NCBI GenBank assembly: GCA_030435675.1
Contig: CM059622.1
Coordinates: 310,001-374,000, forward strand
DNA length: 64,000 bases
DNA from: Steinernema hermaphroditum
Taxonomy: Eukaryota; Nematoda; Chromadorea; Rhabditida; Steinernematidae
Direction: 5' to 3'
Shown here: positions 44,901 to 57,357 of the stretch, one piece after another
Position numbering within the stretch: position 1 is the stretch's first letter
Layout of the letters: the number at the start of each line of letters is the position of its first letter
Position numbers and translations under genes: made by a program
The notes under the pieces: model-generated
Databases searched by the model: none
Told to the model about the DNA's origin: nothing
Seen by the model: the letters and a program-made list of their open reading frames with translations, nothing else

Positions 44901-47218
44901 CGAACGACTGACTGGGGACGTGCGCGTCAACTGCCTGTGTGAATTGGCTGTGAATCGTCTCCTTTGGACTGACGGCCTTCAGTAGAAGCAGCATGATGGG
45001 TAGGGCGGAGTCGACCTTCAGCGAGTTGATCATGCTCGTCTTCATCGTCTTGAAGAGGGACTCTCGGAGCTCGTGACGCTGCACGATGACAGGCATCGCC
45101 GCGCGGATCATCGTGACGGCGATCCTAGCGTCGCTCATCAAGCAGATATTCTCAACGGCTGTCTGGATGGTACGGTAGGCGTTGAAGACGCCGTCGTGCT
45201 GCGTCATCAGCAGTTCGATGAAGATGTCGATGAAGAGGAGCTTCGCTTCGGCGGATGAGGAGGCCGCCGACGAAACCGCCGTGATCAGTTTCTTGAGTCG
45301 GGAGGCAAAATTCCGCACGTCGACGTTGTGTGTCTGAAATAAGGGATCTAGAGCAAAGACCCTTTAGGCTTACGATCCTAAGAACGAAGTCAGAAATTTC
45401 TCCTCCTTCTTATACTGAAACATTCACACCTACCTGCACAAGGATCCACCGTCCAAAGAAGGCCAGCCCGCCCGTGTCCTCCAGGCGTCCACTACTAAAC
45501 ACGACTTCCATACTCTTCGCACCGTCCACGATGATACTGTAGCCGATCTCCTCGAGGACTGGGCAGAAGATGTCCACCCATAAGCTCTCCTGCTGCATCA
45601 CGACGAAGAGCAGCTCCAGATGGCCCCTGACAACGTCGAGAAGAGAGTCGTTGACGGTCTTTGAGATCCACAGGTGACTCTTGAGTTTGTTCTCGTAGCG
45701 GAAGAGTCTTGTCAAGAAGGACGTGAGTCCGCTGAAGGCAGCTTCGTGTTGGCAACTGATGGCGGCCAGAAGAAGGCCTACTAGGAAGCCGAAATTGCTC
45801 GCGAACATCCACCGATTGTTGTTCTAAAGGAAGGATGCGTGGAGGCCTTCTTTTCTTCGAAGTCAAGGATGTCCATAACCAATCTTAAACTACACGGGTT
45901 CCTAGCCCCTTATTACCCAGAGAGCCTCTATTTTGGTCATCAGGAGTTTGTCACTAGCCCTTTTTTGTGGCAAACATGACTATTCGCCTATAAGCAACTC
46001 ACCTTCAAGAAGGCGATCATAGACTTCCTAAAGGCGACGTTGTCACTAAAGCTCTTCTGCAGAGCCAGCATGACTTCGATCAGATTTCCCATTTGCGCTT
46101 CGCTCAGCCCCGTCCATCGATTACAGAAATGTTGCATGACGTTCGTTAGGAGGGGCTTGTCAGCTTCTGGAAGAGCCGGAAGGATCCTTAGAAAGAGTTC
46201 GTTATCGTCGACGTCGACATTATCCAGGCAGCTTTTGATGAAGCCACTGAAGAACTGCTTCCTCTTGCAGGACCTATGATCAAGCCTTAAGGCGACATAT
46301 TGGCTGTTGGCCTACTTCACGAGTTGAACGATGTTGTCGATGTTCCTCGTAGTCGCCTTCTCCAACAGGTCGATCAGAAAACAGTTCACAGCCTCACTTC
46401 CAGGAAGGGTACTTGTTGGATCGCTGAAGGAGAACGAAGAACATCCGTCTACGAATTGGAGAACCAGGAAGAATCCGTCGTTGAATCTATGAGGTGATGG
46501 TTACAAATTTTGGAAAAGGATCTCGTTTTCAGATGAGCTACAATGATTTTCAATATTTTCGTATTCACCTTTTGTTCACCCTCCGTTCGTCGATGAAGAA
46601 TTGCTCAAAGTGATTACACACTTTGGCTGCGGCCCTTTTATTCATCTAAAAGTGATGATCAACTGCGGTTTTATGCGAAATCACCCACTTTCTGGGTTAT
46701 CAAAGCCGAGATTTTGAGAACCGTTTCAAGTGATAGCGTGTCGACAACCCTGAGCGTCTCCAAGAGAACGGAGAAGATGTCGAATCGGTACTGCTCCTCC
46801 ATGTCGGACTCCAAACGCAGTCCGAATGCGTCGATCATCAGGAGCCAGTAGTCGGCGACTTCTGTCAACTCCTGTCCACAATCTTCGCTACAGCTTTTGA
46901 TCAAGTAGTTGAAGACTTTCATCTGAACTCGGTCGTCTGGATCGCTTAAGAGACAAGCCGACTAACCCGGGTGGACTCCTTGGCCAAGGCGTTCTGGAAG
47001 ACGTTTCTCAGAGGCTCTCTGTACCTGTCCAATTTGGCCAATAGCTCTGCGTCCGAACTCTCCATCACGTGGCGGAAAGACTTTCCTCGCTCCAAGAAGT
47101 CCCTGACGAACTTCTTGATGTGGCTCACGGACTTTTGGCTTAGCTGGCTCGTGGAGCCTTGGCTGCATATCGATGGAATCTGACTGGCGAAGAATCGGGA
47201 AGAGGATGGTGGCTCCAT
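41993..47218 (-). CDS. fnci-1: Fanconi anemia group I protein homolog (FANCI)
   Basis: FANCI pairs with FANCD2 in a DNA clamp that is monoubiquitylated during interstrand crosslink repair. About 16 exons (first 46967-47218, second 46689-46922, last ending 41993) join in frame to roughly 1,390 residues, close to the 1,300-residue family size. Recognisable family segments: [55 protein letters not shown], and near the C-terminus [16 protein letters not shown]...[10 protein letters not shown], followed by a basic tail (PKRKKRR) likely to be a nuclear signal. The body is alpha-helical throughout. In an ungapped alignment anchored on LLLLK the position of the human modified lysine is Asp, with a Lys two residues earlier. 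No break was found; the many exon junctions are by hand, so single-exon errors are possible. Confidence 0.85.
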
Positions 47219-47627
47219 GTCGCTTCTGGATACGATGAGATCGAATCAATTAAGGAAGCCACAAGCGACGCGATGGACACGACGGATTTCATAATTTCAC
47301 AATTCCCTCCAAAATAACGATTCTCTGATGGTGGTGGGTTCTGAAACGAACCACCTCATGGATGGCGTGGACACTGTGGTTCGACGGTGTGTTTGGTTTG
47401 ATTTGATTTTGCGTTTAGTGTGAGGAGTAGGCGCTCTGTACGCTTCTCCGACTTTCCGGAGTCTGGACTTCAGCTTGGGTGGCTTGCTGTCGAACTCAAA
47501 CCCTATCCCGGCCCTCAAACAATGAAGAAAACAATTCGTTGCAACTTTATTAACATCACAATCCTTAGTATAAACAAAAACATCATTAAATAGTCAACAA
47601 AGAAGACAATTCTGTGAACAAAAGAGC
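47219..47627. other. Spacer; SEC61A 3' UTR and FANCI upstream
   Basis: On the minus strand the SEC61A transcript ends here, with AATAAA (seen as TTTATT, 47546-47551). No other feature seen. Confidence 0.5.
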
Positions 47628-49237
47628 TTAGAAGAACATGCCTGTGAGGCTACCCATGCCTTGCTGCTCTTTGACGAAGATTTCGAAGTACTGGTAGATG
47701 GTGGTGACAGCCAGCAGAATTCCTGTACCGCTCCCGATCGCACCTGAAACCACAGAGCAATGACTCAGTAAGCGCTGCAAGTTTGGTTACCCATAAAATC
47801 GGCTGTAACGGAGAGAGCTCCGATGCAAAGACCACCAAAAGCAGCAGCCGTGGGGATGTATCTGTTGAGTACGTGTGCCACGGACTTGTCGCGATGTCCA
47901 CATATCATCATCTGGTTTTCCTTGAGTTGTTTGGCGACATCCTTAGCGCTGGAACCGGACACGTCGATCCAAGCCTGCGAGAAGAAAGCGCATGTCCCAA
48001 GCATGAATACGATGTAGATGATGCAGTGCATGGGTTCAGTAAGCATCTGTCCAAAAGAGTCGGGAGGCGATATGTAGTAGCAGATGCCACCAGTAGGGAA
48101 ACTACGGTAACCTCCTGACGCATCAGACCATGTTCCCAGAATGTTAACGAGAATGTTTCCTCCGAACTTAGAAGAGAGCATCTGCGAGATCATAAAGATG
48201 TTCGAGACGAGTGCGGACTGAAGAATAATAGGCATATTACTGGTGTAGAAAAGCTTGATAGGGTAGGAGCCGTACTGTCCGCGGCAACGAGAGTTCTTGA
48301 TAGGCAAATCAATGCGGAATCCCTAAAGTGCAGAATTAATTAGTCACTCGAAAGTTTGAATAGTTACCTGGAAGTAGATGACGACGGCGAAGACCAGGAT
48401 AGTGGCCAAAAGATTCACCACATTGGGGAGGTTCTGACGATAGAAGGCCTCACGCAGAGCACGCACTTTATCAGAGCGCGTGGCAAGAAGGTGGAAGAAC
48501 GCAATGACGGCGCCCTCGAACTCAATTCCACGCCCCGAATTGACAGTAGTGGGCGAGAAAGCCTTCCACACGATAGTTTCACAGATATTGGTGGCAATGA
48601 AAAGCGAGATTCCTGATCCAAGACCGTATCCCTTCTGCAGAAGCTCGTCGAGGAGAAGAACAATAAGGCCGGCGAAAACCAGCTGAATCACAATAAGAAG
48701 GCAAATTCCAGCACCGATTTCAGATGGGTTTCCATACATTCCGGAAGAGACATACACAACGGCTTGGCCGATAGTAATGAGCATTCCAAACACTAAACCG
48801 AGAAAATTAAAGTCCCATAGCACAAAGCAATCCCATTACATTTCTGAGCTCCGTTGAAAAGAGCACGTTCCTTGGGCGTATCACCAACTTCAATAATCTC
48901 AGCACCAGCCAGAAGCTGCATAATCATTCCGGAGGTTACAATGGGGGAGATTCCAAGCTCCATGAGTGTTCCTCTGTTCGAAGCAAGGATTACGCGAAGC
49001 CAATAGAGAGGATCGGCACTTTCGGTGGCCATGATTCCTAAAAAGCGAACGTCATCACGGCTCCAGGAGCGTTCAAAGTTTACCGAAGAGCGGAATTTGA
49101 CAGCAAACGAGGAAGACAAATAGCGTGGCAACTGTCCATAACATCTTCTCGCGGAACTGAATCTTTCGCTCTGGCTTCGACACCTCTGGCACTAGGCAGC
49201 AGAACGGTTTCACTATGTTCAAAAACTTTATTCCCAT
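47628..49237 (-). CDS. sec-61.A: Protein transport protein SEC61 subunit alpha
   Basis: The pore of the ER translocon, with ten membrane helices. Exons 49084-49237, 48840-49037, 48368-48792, 47791-48322, 47628-47743 give 474 residues, the standard length. Starts [20 protein letters not shown]; contains the plug region [74 protein letters not shown], and the conserved cytosolic loops [11 protein letters not shown] and KEQQGMG near the end. All splice sites are GT-AG and phase-consistent. Essential housekeeping gene. Confidence 0.98.
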
Positions 49238-50456
49238 TGTGCTTTGAGTTACTGCCTAAAAGAATCAACTATTTTAGAAACTGAGGTTCAAACAAAGTGG
49301 AATGCGAATATACACGAGAAAACGTTTCGCGCAAAAAAAAGTTTTCGTTTTGCGCACAAAAAGAAGAGCACGCAAAAAGATGGTCATGGAATGGCTTTTA
49401 TGCCTTCTTTCGCTTGTTTTCCGTCGCGGTTATTTCCTTCGTAAATATCAATTGACATTAATTTTTCTCGATCGGGAGAACATCTCCCGGCACACTGATG
49501 GCCGAATTCGCCAAGCATTTTTCGTTCACTTTTCCAGGTTTTTCTCATTCGATTACACGGCAACAGTGCTAAACGAAGAGCGCGAAAAGTTAGCAACGCA
49601 ATGCTCTTACCTAATCTAACCATGAATTTCCTATCAGTGTGAATTGCGTCTTGACTGGGAAAGGGCCATCTAATTTTTGCAAATTTTTACGCATAGCTAG
49701 GATCGCAGTAAAAAGAGAGACGCCAAATATCAAGCGATGAGCAAGCATTTGGCTAACAGATCGGAAAGCGCAAAAGAGATATCTTCAGAAATCATCAAAA
49801 TCTAAAAATTCCCAAAATTGCGAATGGACGAAAACCACGAACTTGGACAAAAATCCCAAGTCATCCAGACCAGACTTTTCCGCGCAAGACCGAGTGGGCG
49901 AACACGTGGAAGCGGAGACGAAGCCTGCAAAATGGAGCGAGACGTCTAGAAAAAGAGGAATGCATATTGCTAAATCTTTGTGTGTTATATACGTTGCTTC
50001 TACTGATTCGTAAGATTTATAACGATCCACTGTACTGTATGACACAAGGATGGCAAAAACATCCAAATTCGGTACTCTCCACCATCGGATTTTCGGGTCG
50101 GATACCCGAACCATCGGATAAACATATCAGGCGTCCAACTGCCCATCATCTGATCTCATCAACCGTCGGTTGAACGGCTAGCCGATCCGATCCAATCCGT
50201 TCGTGCTCATCTCTGGTCTACCGTAACTCGACAGATTACTTTTCGATAGTCTTGCGAAATCTCTGTGGCGATAGACGTGGTAGACTGACTATGTAGACTG
50301 ACTACTACACCACTTGCTTTGGAATGCATCTTTCTGCTCCTCTTTTTATACACATTTATAATGCCAACCGCCACCATAGAGATGTGGTAGTCGGGCACTA
50401 TGTATTATTTCCTCTCATAACCGAATAAGTGAATTGAATAACATCTATATGTCCAA
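49238..50456. other. Intergenic, with hAT-like terminus at the right
   Basis: No gene. Around 50080-50215 are CGGATTTTCGGGTCGGATACCCG and CGATCCGATCC motifs; on the minus strand the sequence starts CAGAGATGAGCACGAACGG at about 50215, close to the CAGAGATGGGC end of the element at 462. No matching second end or target duplication found, so it may be a fragment. Confidence 0.45.
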
Positions 50457-51947
50457 CTAATCATCTTTGTCTTCGTCCTTTTCTTGACAGCACTCGTAGG
50501 AGTACAACGGCTGGAAGGACTCGACGAACCCGCATTCTTCTGTCAGGTTCGGTAGAATCCACAACTTGTACCGTCCACCGGAAACCATCCAAATGAGGAC
50601 GAACAGTAGAGTACGAACTTATCATAACATTTTCACGATTTTTTAGGGCGATAGAGGACTCCACTTACGGAAAGCGGTGCCAAACAACGCTCCAAACGAA
50701 CAGAGGCCGACGAGCGAAACGTAGTATACGATCAGCTGCGTCCAGCTAGGCCAAACGGGGAACATGCATATGAGCAGGCACACTACGATCAGCAAACACC
50801 CCAAGACCTTCTTGTACATCGGAGTAGGGTCGAAAATCCAAACATAGACGTCACTTGAGTCGGTGAAGTACTGATCGGGATGCTCGGCCAGTTTGACCTT
50901 CTTTGGACGCCTCTGCTGACCTTCGGCTTCCTGAACAGCCATAGATAGGGGTTTTGAACCTTTTTGAATCCAACGTGCTATGTTCTTGTCAATTATACGT
51001 ATCTCTTATGTTCGGATAGCCAGTGCTCCCGGCCAACAGTGCCTACTTACTCTGGCAATGACCCCAGATCTGCTTGCTACACACTGACCTCCTTTCTTTC
51101 CACTTCTTTGTCGATTTCCTCCTTCCCGTTTCGGTCCTTTTCAACATCCGTAGTCGACTGATCAGTCTCCTCCTTCCCATCTCCTCCCTCATTCAGAGCC
51201 TTTCGAACAAATCTACGGGCACGGAAGAAGAGACCTTGTTCCAGCATCTTCTTCAGAAATGCAAAAGCCGAGTGCCGAGTTGGAAATCTCGGTTCGCTGT
51301 CGGCCTTGGTACCGTACTTCGACTCATAGAGCGTGTCAATGGCTTTTGATCCTGAAAGTAAACAAGTAGATAAGATAGCAGCTATGTTTGTTTGAGTGTT
51401 TTTCGGCTGTCTCCAGGAAGCGAAGGAACTTTGGACGTAGTGATCAAAACAACCTTAAATCTAAGGCCGGTTTGATGATTGGTGAAACAGGAAGATGGCA
51501 CGAACTTCCTAGGGTCATAAAATACAAATTTGTGTGTTTTTGAGTCAGTATATCAATGGCAGGAAAAGTATCCATTTCCGCGGTTAGACCTGGCAACAAG
51601 AAACATAATTATAGAACACATTCAAGCAACTCCAGTTAGGTAACTTCTATAAAAAGCTCCAAAAACGACCTGCTAAGATTGAGCTATTTTTTTTTGAAGT
51701 ACGGACGCCAAGTACGGACTTCTGGCCATTTCCAGCCACTTACCAGAGAAATACTGGACCTCCCTCCCTTCGAACGCGGCACTCTTTGTCGGACAATTGA
51801 AACGCACGAATCGCGCGATGGCCTCATCGTCCTTCGTCAATCCACGCTCATCCTCGCAATTCCGAAGACGATACATTACAGCAAAACTGCGTAAATCGAT
51901 GAAAAACTCACTCGTCGAGCAGCACGTCCTCGTCGTCGCTCCGCCAT
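50457..51947 (-). CDS. sec-62: Translocation protein SEC62
   Basis: SEC62 joins SEC61 for post-translational import of small secretory proteins and for ER-phagy. Exons 51912-51947, 51744-51852, 51089-51351, 50669-50930, 50457-50617 give 276 residues. It starts MAERRRGRAARR, then the conserved FVRFNCPTKSAAFEGREVQYFSGSKAIDTL region, a charged linker, HPDQYFTDSSDVYVWIFDP, two membrane helices (about 160-215), and the cytosolic GGRYKLWILPNLTEECGFVESFQPLYSYE. The tail ends in an acidic DEDKDD. Splicing of exon 1 to GATGAGCG was chosen because it is the only join keeping the frame. SEC61A lies 1.2 kb downstream on the same strand. Confidence 0.94.
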
Positions 51948-52199
51948 GATGTGTGCGAGCACTTGTTTTTGTTTGCCGCGCGGTGCGACGGTAAGATTAC
52001 TCGCCACAGGGTGTAAATAACAAAACAACTCCGCCGACCGTGTTTTTCCCGCCCGCGGAATCTTCTTGACACGCTCTCCAGACGATCGCCTGCTTCCAAA
52101 TCAAGGCATCTTTTGCGAACATTGTCAGAACCCCCTAAAGCCTAGATCTTATAAGCTTAAAAAAATTTAACCAGTGCAACATAGAACAGTATCAACAAA

Positions 52200-52854
52200 T
52201 TAATATTCTCCGCGGGCCAGCTGACGACGCTGCTTCTTCTTGGATTCCTTCTTCGTCTTAGGGATTTCATCGGCGGGCTTGGAGACGACATCCTTCTTTT
52301 CGGAGAGGATCACCTCCATGTGGCACGGGGACGACATATAGGCTGGAAATATCAACATGAATCTCAGTCTATGAGTCAGGATCTTACGGTTGATGCGTCC
52401 ATGGGCGCGGTACGTGCGTCTGCGCATCTTGGCGGCGCGCTGGACAACGATGTGCTCAATGACGAGGTGGTCGGTGTCGAGGTTCTTGTACTCGGCATTG
52501 CTCTCGGCGTTTCTGAAAGCGCAAGGATAAGTCCAACTGTAGCAGAACCAATGACACCAGCCTCAAAAGCTGGAGGAGGAATTCGGCAGACTTGGTGGGC
52601 CAGCGACCTTGGGTGTGTCCCCAGGCCTTGGCTTGGGCCTTGCGTCCAACGCAGTGGTTGAAACGGCGGAAGGGAACAATCTCCTTCTTCTCCTTGACGT
52701 TCTGGAGGAAACGGATGGCGCGCTTCAGAGGCATGTGCTTGATGGCCTGCGCGGCTTCATAGGTGTTCTTGAAGTGAACGCGGAGGTCAGAGCCGCGAGC
52801 CTTGCAGGACTTGCTGTTATTTTCGGGATTGGCCGAATAATGAATCTTTCCCAT
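52200..52854 (-). CDS. rpl-17: 60S ribosomal protein L17 (uL22), copy 2, with GC donor
   Basis: Same three-exon gene as 35630-36286: exons 52562-52854, 52388-52512, 52200-52342, also 186 residues, differing at two residues in the tail (DEIPKTKKE for DEVPKAKKE). The introns are kept, so the copying was at DNA level. Homology covers about 52184-52894 and stops just beyond the gene on both sides. The first intron donor is GAG|GCTGGTG here against GAG|GTTGGCG in copy 1. A GT five bases further on would shift the frame, so the copy needs a GC-AG splice or is disabled. The rest of the coding sequence is intact. Confidence 0.85.
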
Positions 52855-53436
52855 TGTGATGGTACTAAATTGACCCTGAAAGGATAGTTCGTGTTAGTAA
52901 AATCTCCGTAAAGGAAGTCCGTGAAATCTCAGCACGCACGTCAAATAACCCAACAATGAAGAAGGAAAAATTAGATAACCCAAAAACCAAGAAATAGCGA
53001 AAATAAAAATTTTCGAAATCAGCACGAGATGAGTTTTAACGAGAAAACATTCCGAGCGAAACGAGCTACATCGTTTCAAGACCAAGTACTGTACATTCGT
53101 CGAAATTTCTTTTTAATTTCACATTCTTCTTTCATGGATTCTTCCATCATGAATGTCATTGATGGAATCGAAGATATCGTTGTGGTAAGTACTTGTATAG
53201 CTTTAGATTTGGCAAACAAAACGAGGCCCTGTTTACAGCCGGCAGATCCGGGACGACCCCCACACCAGTGATCCCACGTATAAAGTGCACTTTTAAACAG
53301 ACTGTCTCAGACACCAAATAGTAGGCTCGCCGCGAGCCTGCTTTATATACCTAGTCACTTCGGTTGTTCTCACCGGGAGCGGTCGGTCGCCACCAGTTCC
53401 CTGTGCTCCGAAACCAGTTGAGACTGCACTGCTTGG
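52855..53436. other. Upstream region of rpl-17 copy 2 and ncl-1
   Basis: A short frame with a good donor (ATGGATTCTTCC...GTTGTG|GTAAGT, about 53133-53186) could be an extra 5' exon of ncl-1, but no matching acceptor is certain. TATATACC-type A/T runs near 53345. Nothing else seen. Confidence 0.4.
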
Positions 53437-55974
53437 ATGTATCAGCCTTCATCGCCCCTCAATGGGGATTCCTTAGACCCAGCTTCGACGACGCCGCCGA
53501 TGAACGAGCAGGTCAGTTCGCTCCGCATTGTGCACTAATAATTTTTATGTTCCTTTGTCTTGGTTGTTACTTCATTTTGCTGCTTTCAGGTGGACAAATG
53601 TCCGTGGTCAAATCGTTCCGAACCTTTCTCACATGGTTCGTGGCCTTCGTTAACCGAAGAGCAGTCGCACTGCAAATGTCAACACCATCGGTTAGATCAG
53701 AAAGTTTCTGAATTTTTCTATCACTGCGTCGTATAGGTCACAGCCGTTGCGTTTCTTCTGTCTGCCGTGCAACTTGGCAATCTGCGCTGACTGCACAATA
53801 AATGATCACATTTCACCCGCTCACCAAGTGGAGCCCATCGAGAAAGTCGCCGAAAAGCAGATGGCTCTCATGGAGCAGCTCATCAGCAGCGCTCGCAACA
53901 AACAGCAGGAACTTCTTGAGATGTTCAATATGGTTGATGCGGCGCAGCAGCGCCTGACACTGTCCTTACAACGAGCCCACCAGAATGTCGAGGATAACAC
54001 AAAAACGCTGAATCGTCTGATTGAGGAAAACCGTCAACGAATTATGAAAGATCTCGAAAATGTCTTTAGTGCTAAGCAGGTAGGCGTCGTTATCGGGTTT
54101 CGTTTGAAAGATTCCGATTTTAGCTTCAACTGACTGTTATGGACAAGAAGATCCAGGAGATGACTGAGAAGCTGTCGCAAACGATCGAGTTTACTCACCA
54201 TTTGGTGAAATATTCGTCTCCAACGGAAGTCATGGCATTCAAGCATCTCCTGGATAGCCGCATGAAGCTTTTCTTGGAGTACAATGCGGACAACAACAAT
54301 ATTCTGAGCAGCCCATGTGAAGTGGAAATCCCCATTATCGATCCGAATCAAGTACATTTGATGGCACTCCTTCTCATGAAACATCCTGAAATTTTAGGTT
54401 CGTGAAACCCTGCTGAATCTGCTCGGTACGATTAGTGGCGGTCCTGAATGTCTCCCTGGAGGAAACGGTCTGTCTTCTGCTCAGTCAGGAATGCCGCCGA
54501 CTCCCATTGGCCATCGCCCTTCAAGAATGCGTTCTCCTATGGGTGGCAGCATCCCTAATGTAGCGGCTTCAGCTCCCACTGGAGGGTTCGCCACATTTGA
54601 CGCTACGAACAGTTTTTTTCGTCCCAAATACGACTTCGGTGGATCAAGTCCAACTCTTGGACCATTTGCGAGCACCTCGGAGTCTATTCCAGTTGCCCAT
54701 AGCTTTTCCCATAGATATGCGGAGTTGTCATCTGGTATCAAACCCATTGGCTCTCATGGTCATGAATCGCCTGACTTCGATGGCGCATCTTCCGTTGGCG
54801 ACAGAAATGCTGCAATGAGCGATCTCTATCCACTCCGGTCACATATCAAGCGGCACAAGATGTTTTATCATTGCAAGTTCGGTGAATTCGGCGTTATGGA
54901 AGGACAATTCACGGAGCCATCTGGAGTTGCTGTCACTGCGCAGAACGACATTGTTGTTGCTGATACTAATAATCACCGTATTCAGGTACTGCTCTTATCA
55001 TTATTTCTCATATTTGTTACTTTTTAAGGTGTTTGACAAAGAAGGTCGCTTCAAATTTCAGTTTGGAGAGTGTGGGAAGCGAGACGGACAACTGCTCTAT
55101 CCCAATAGGTAAGGGTTATAATCGACCGCACATTGGAAAGTGCTTTCTATGGCGGACATCGTATTCTTTGTCAATGTCCATCTATTAAGAGTAGCATTTG
55201 AGAAGCAGTTAATGATCGCTGGTATTTCAGAGTTGCTGTGAATCGACTCACCGGCGATTTCGTCGTCACGGAACGTTCTCCCACTCACCAAATCCAAGTG
55301 TACAATCAGTTTGGCCAGTTCTTGCGCAAATTCGGAGCCAACATCCTACGGCATCCTCGAGGCGTATGCGTTGATAACGAAGGACATATCATTGTTGTAG
55401 AATGCAAGGTACGGCGTCCTTGGATGTTTAGCATCATGTGTGTTGTTTTTTGTAGGTTATGCGTGTCATTATCTTTGACAGTTACGGAAACATTCTGCAG
55501 AAATTCAGTTGTGCGCGTTATTTGGAGTTTCCCAACGGTGTTTGCACGAACGACAAACGTGAAATCCTAATAAGTGACAACAGAGCTCACTGCATCAAGG
55601 TTGGTTTCGGTCTTCTGAAAACAAACGTTTCACGTTTCACTTGTAGGTCTTCAACTATGAAGGAATGTTTATCCGTCAGATTGGTGGTGAGGGGATCACT
55701 AACTACCCCATCGGAGTTGGTATCAACTCCATGGGCGAAGTCATTGTTGCTGACAATCACAATAACTTCAAGCTCACTGTATTCAGCCAGGTATGCTCAA
55801 GCAGTTCTGAATCGAAGTTACTAGAACCGTTCATTGCAGGATGGAACGATGCTCAACGCTCTTGAAGGCAAGGTCAAGCATGCTCAGTGTTTTGATGTGG
55901 CTTTGGTTGGAGATGGGTCCGTTGTCTTGGCAAGCAAGGACTATCGTTTGTACCTTTACAGATACCACTGGTGA
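53437..55974 (+). CDS. ncl-1: NCL-1/Brat-type B-box NHL-repeat protein
   Basis: NHL proteins of this type repress translation and restrain rRNA synthesis and nucleolar size. Exons 53437-53511, 53590-53690, 53737-54079, 54124-54351, 54398-54985, 55029-55108, 55231-55408, 55456-55599, 55647-55790, 55840-55974 give 671 residues. In order: a B-box (CKCQHHRSQPLRFFCLPCNLAICADCTINDH, about residues 52-90), a long coiled coil (about 90-240), a Ser/Gly/Pro linker, then six NHL repeats: FGEFGVMEGQFTEPSGVAVT, FGECGKRDGQLLYPNRVAVN, FGANILRHPRGVCVD, a YLEFPNGVCTN repeat, IGGEGITNYPIGVGIN, and the last blade ending DYRLYLYRY. The C. elegans protein is longer, so exons encoding the first B-box may be missing upstream of 53437. 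No damage seen. Confidence 0.93.
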
Positions 55975-56539
55975 TATTGCCGATGTTACTTGTATTTATT
56001 GTGTATATAATACTAGTTTTGTGGTTTCGCTCAACATTATGTGTCTCGATCGCTTCAATCTTATTTGGGCCTCGTGTCCGTGTCGTCCGTACTCGAAAAA
56101 ACGTTAAAATGGTTGCTAAATCGTGAATACAGTGTGGTGTTTTTTGCTTTCTCAACCACAGCACGTTTTTGGTAAACGACGAAAACAACTGATTGACCCT
56201 CGCTCTGTGGATGTTTTGTAATATGCTCTTTGCTCTTATTTTGCTGTCTGTTTATAATGTTTCTGCTTTTAGCGGTTACGTGAAGGAATGTTTCTGGGGA
56301 CCTATGAAATGTGCTTCTAAAGCAAAAATGTCCTTTTAAACAAATATACCAATAGATAGAAATGAAATTAATATGCGGATAAGAGGGAACTGACACGATC
56401 GTCCCCCTGCTCCTCTCTCTCCTTTGCCTAGTGCTCATCTGCGGCCCCGTACAACACAGAAGCCGAGCGTCGTCGAGATTACGGTAGCCAAACCACCCAC
56501 ATTCCGTTTGCAGAGCATCCGTCTGTCTACTTCTGCACA
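55975..56539. other. 3' flank of ncl-1, no gene supported
   Basis: Short uncorroborated frames only. Confidence 0.4.
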
Positions 56540-56696
56540 ATGAGACAGTCTCTGTCGACGCTAATTGCCGTTGCAGACGCTACGAAAGCGCACCGAGGAG
56601 TCGGTCGCTATGTACCCCGTGCAGTTGACGAACGGATGACACGACGCTACCGTATCCCCGCCCCCGTTTCCCCGTCGGATTCTCCCGCTCCCGCCC

Positions 56697-57357
56697 GACT
56701 TCCAGATCCGAGGAGTGTCGAGAGAGCTCCTGGCTGGCGTCGTGGACACAATCGCCCACTTCTCGGCACAGGAGATCGCCTCATTGCTGGAGATGACTGA
56801 GGTCTGCATCTGATTCAAGAAGGAAAGGAGGTAAGAAGCACCGAAATCATCGAAATACCCTTATCTTACAGGTTTGACACAACGCGAAGTCGGAGAGCTG
56901 ATGGGTGACGTCGCAGACCGACAGATCTCGCAGACGACGATCTCGCGCTTCGAAGATATGGCGATGAGCTTCGTCAATATACAGAATCTTAGCCCGGATC
57001 TGGAAGCATTCACAGATCCGACGGTAGTTTCCTAGACCACACCACTACAACGATGGAACGCTCTTTGCAAGACGAGCAAATTCGAAACATGACCATTTCG
57101 ATCCCGCGCAATCCTCGACGACGACGTACAAAGCTTAGCGCGCCGCAGATCGAACGCCTGGAGGAGTTGTACAAAGATCGCCGGCAGAAGAAAAAGAAGG
57201 AATTCGAAGAGATCGGTGATTCACTTCGACTGGCTCCCCGTGTAGGCCTGAAAAGCATTGCCCCTCCACAGATGGCCTTCCGTTTCAGGTCATCAGGAAC
57301 TGGTTCCACAGTCGCAAGAACCGAGGCAGTCCTCCTCCCGTCGCAAACACTCCATAA
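56697..57357 (+). pseudogene. Degenerate POU-homeobox gene
   Basis: POU factors carry a POU-specific and a homeodomain. At 56872-57026 the frame gives GLTQREVGELMGDVADRQISQTTISRFEDMAMSFVNIQNL, a clear POU-specific half (SQTTISRFE). Upstream, FKKERR in the preceding exon (about 56812-56830) would be the first half, but TGA precedes it and its frame does not meet the downstream exon. The homeodomain at about 57108-57347 reads RRRRTKLSAPQIERLEEL...IRNWFHSRKNRG across a 45-bp intron; the near-invariant Asn51 of WFxN is Ser (WFHSRK). The stop is at 57355-57357, tail to tail with DPH6. Likely a decayed POU gene, or a fast-evolving one whose first exons I have misplaced. Confidence 0.65.
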
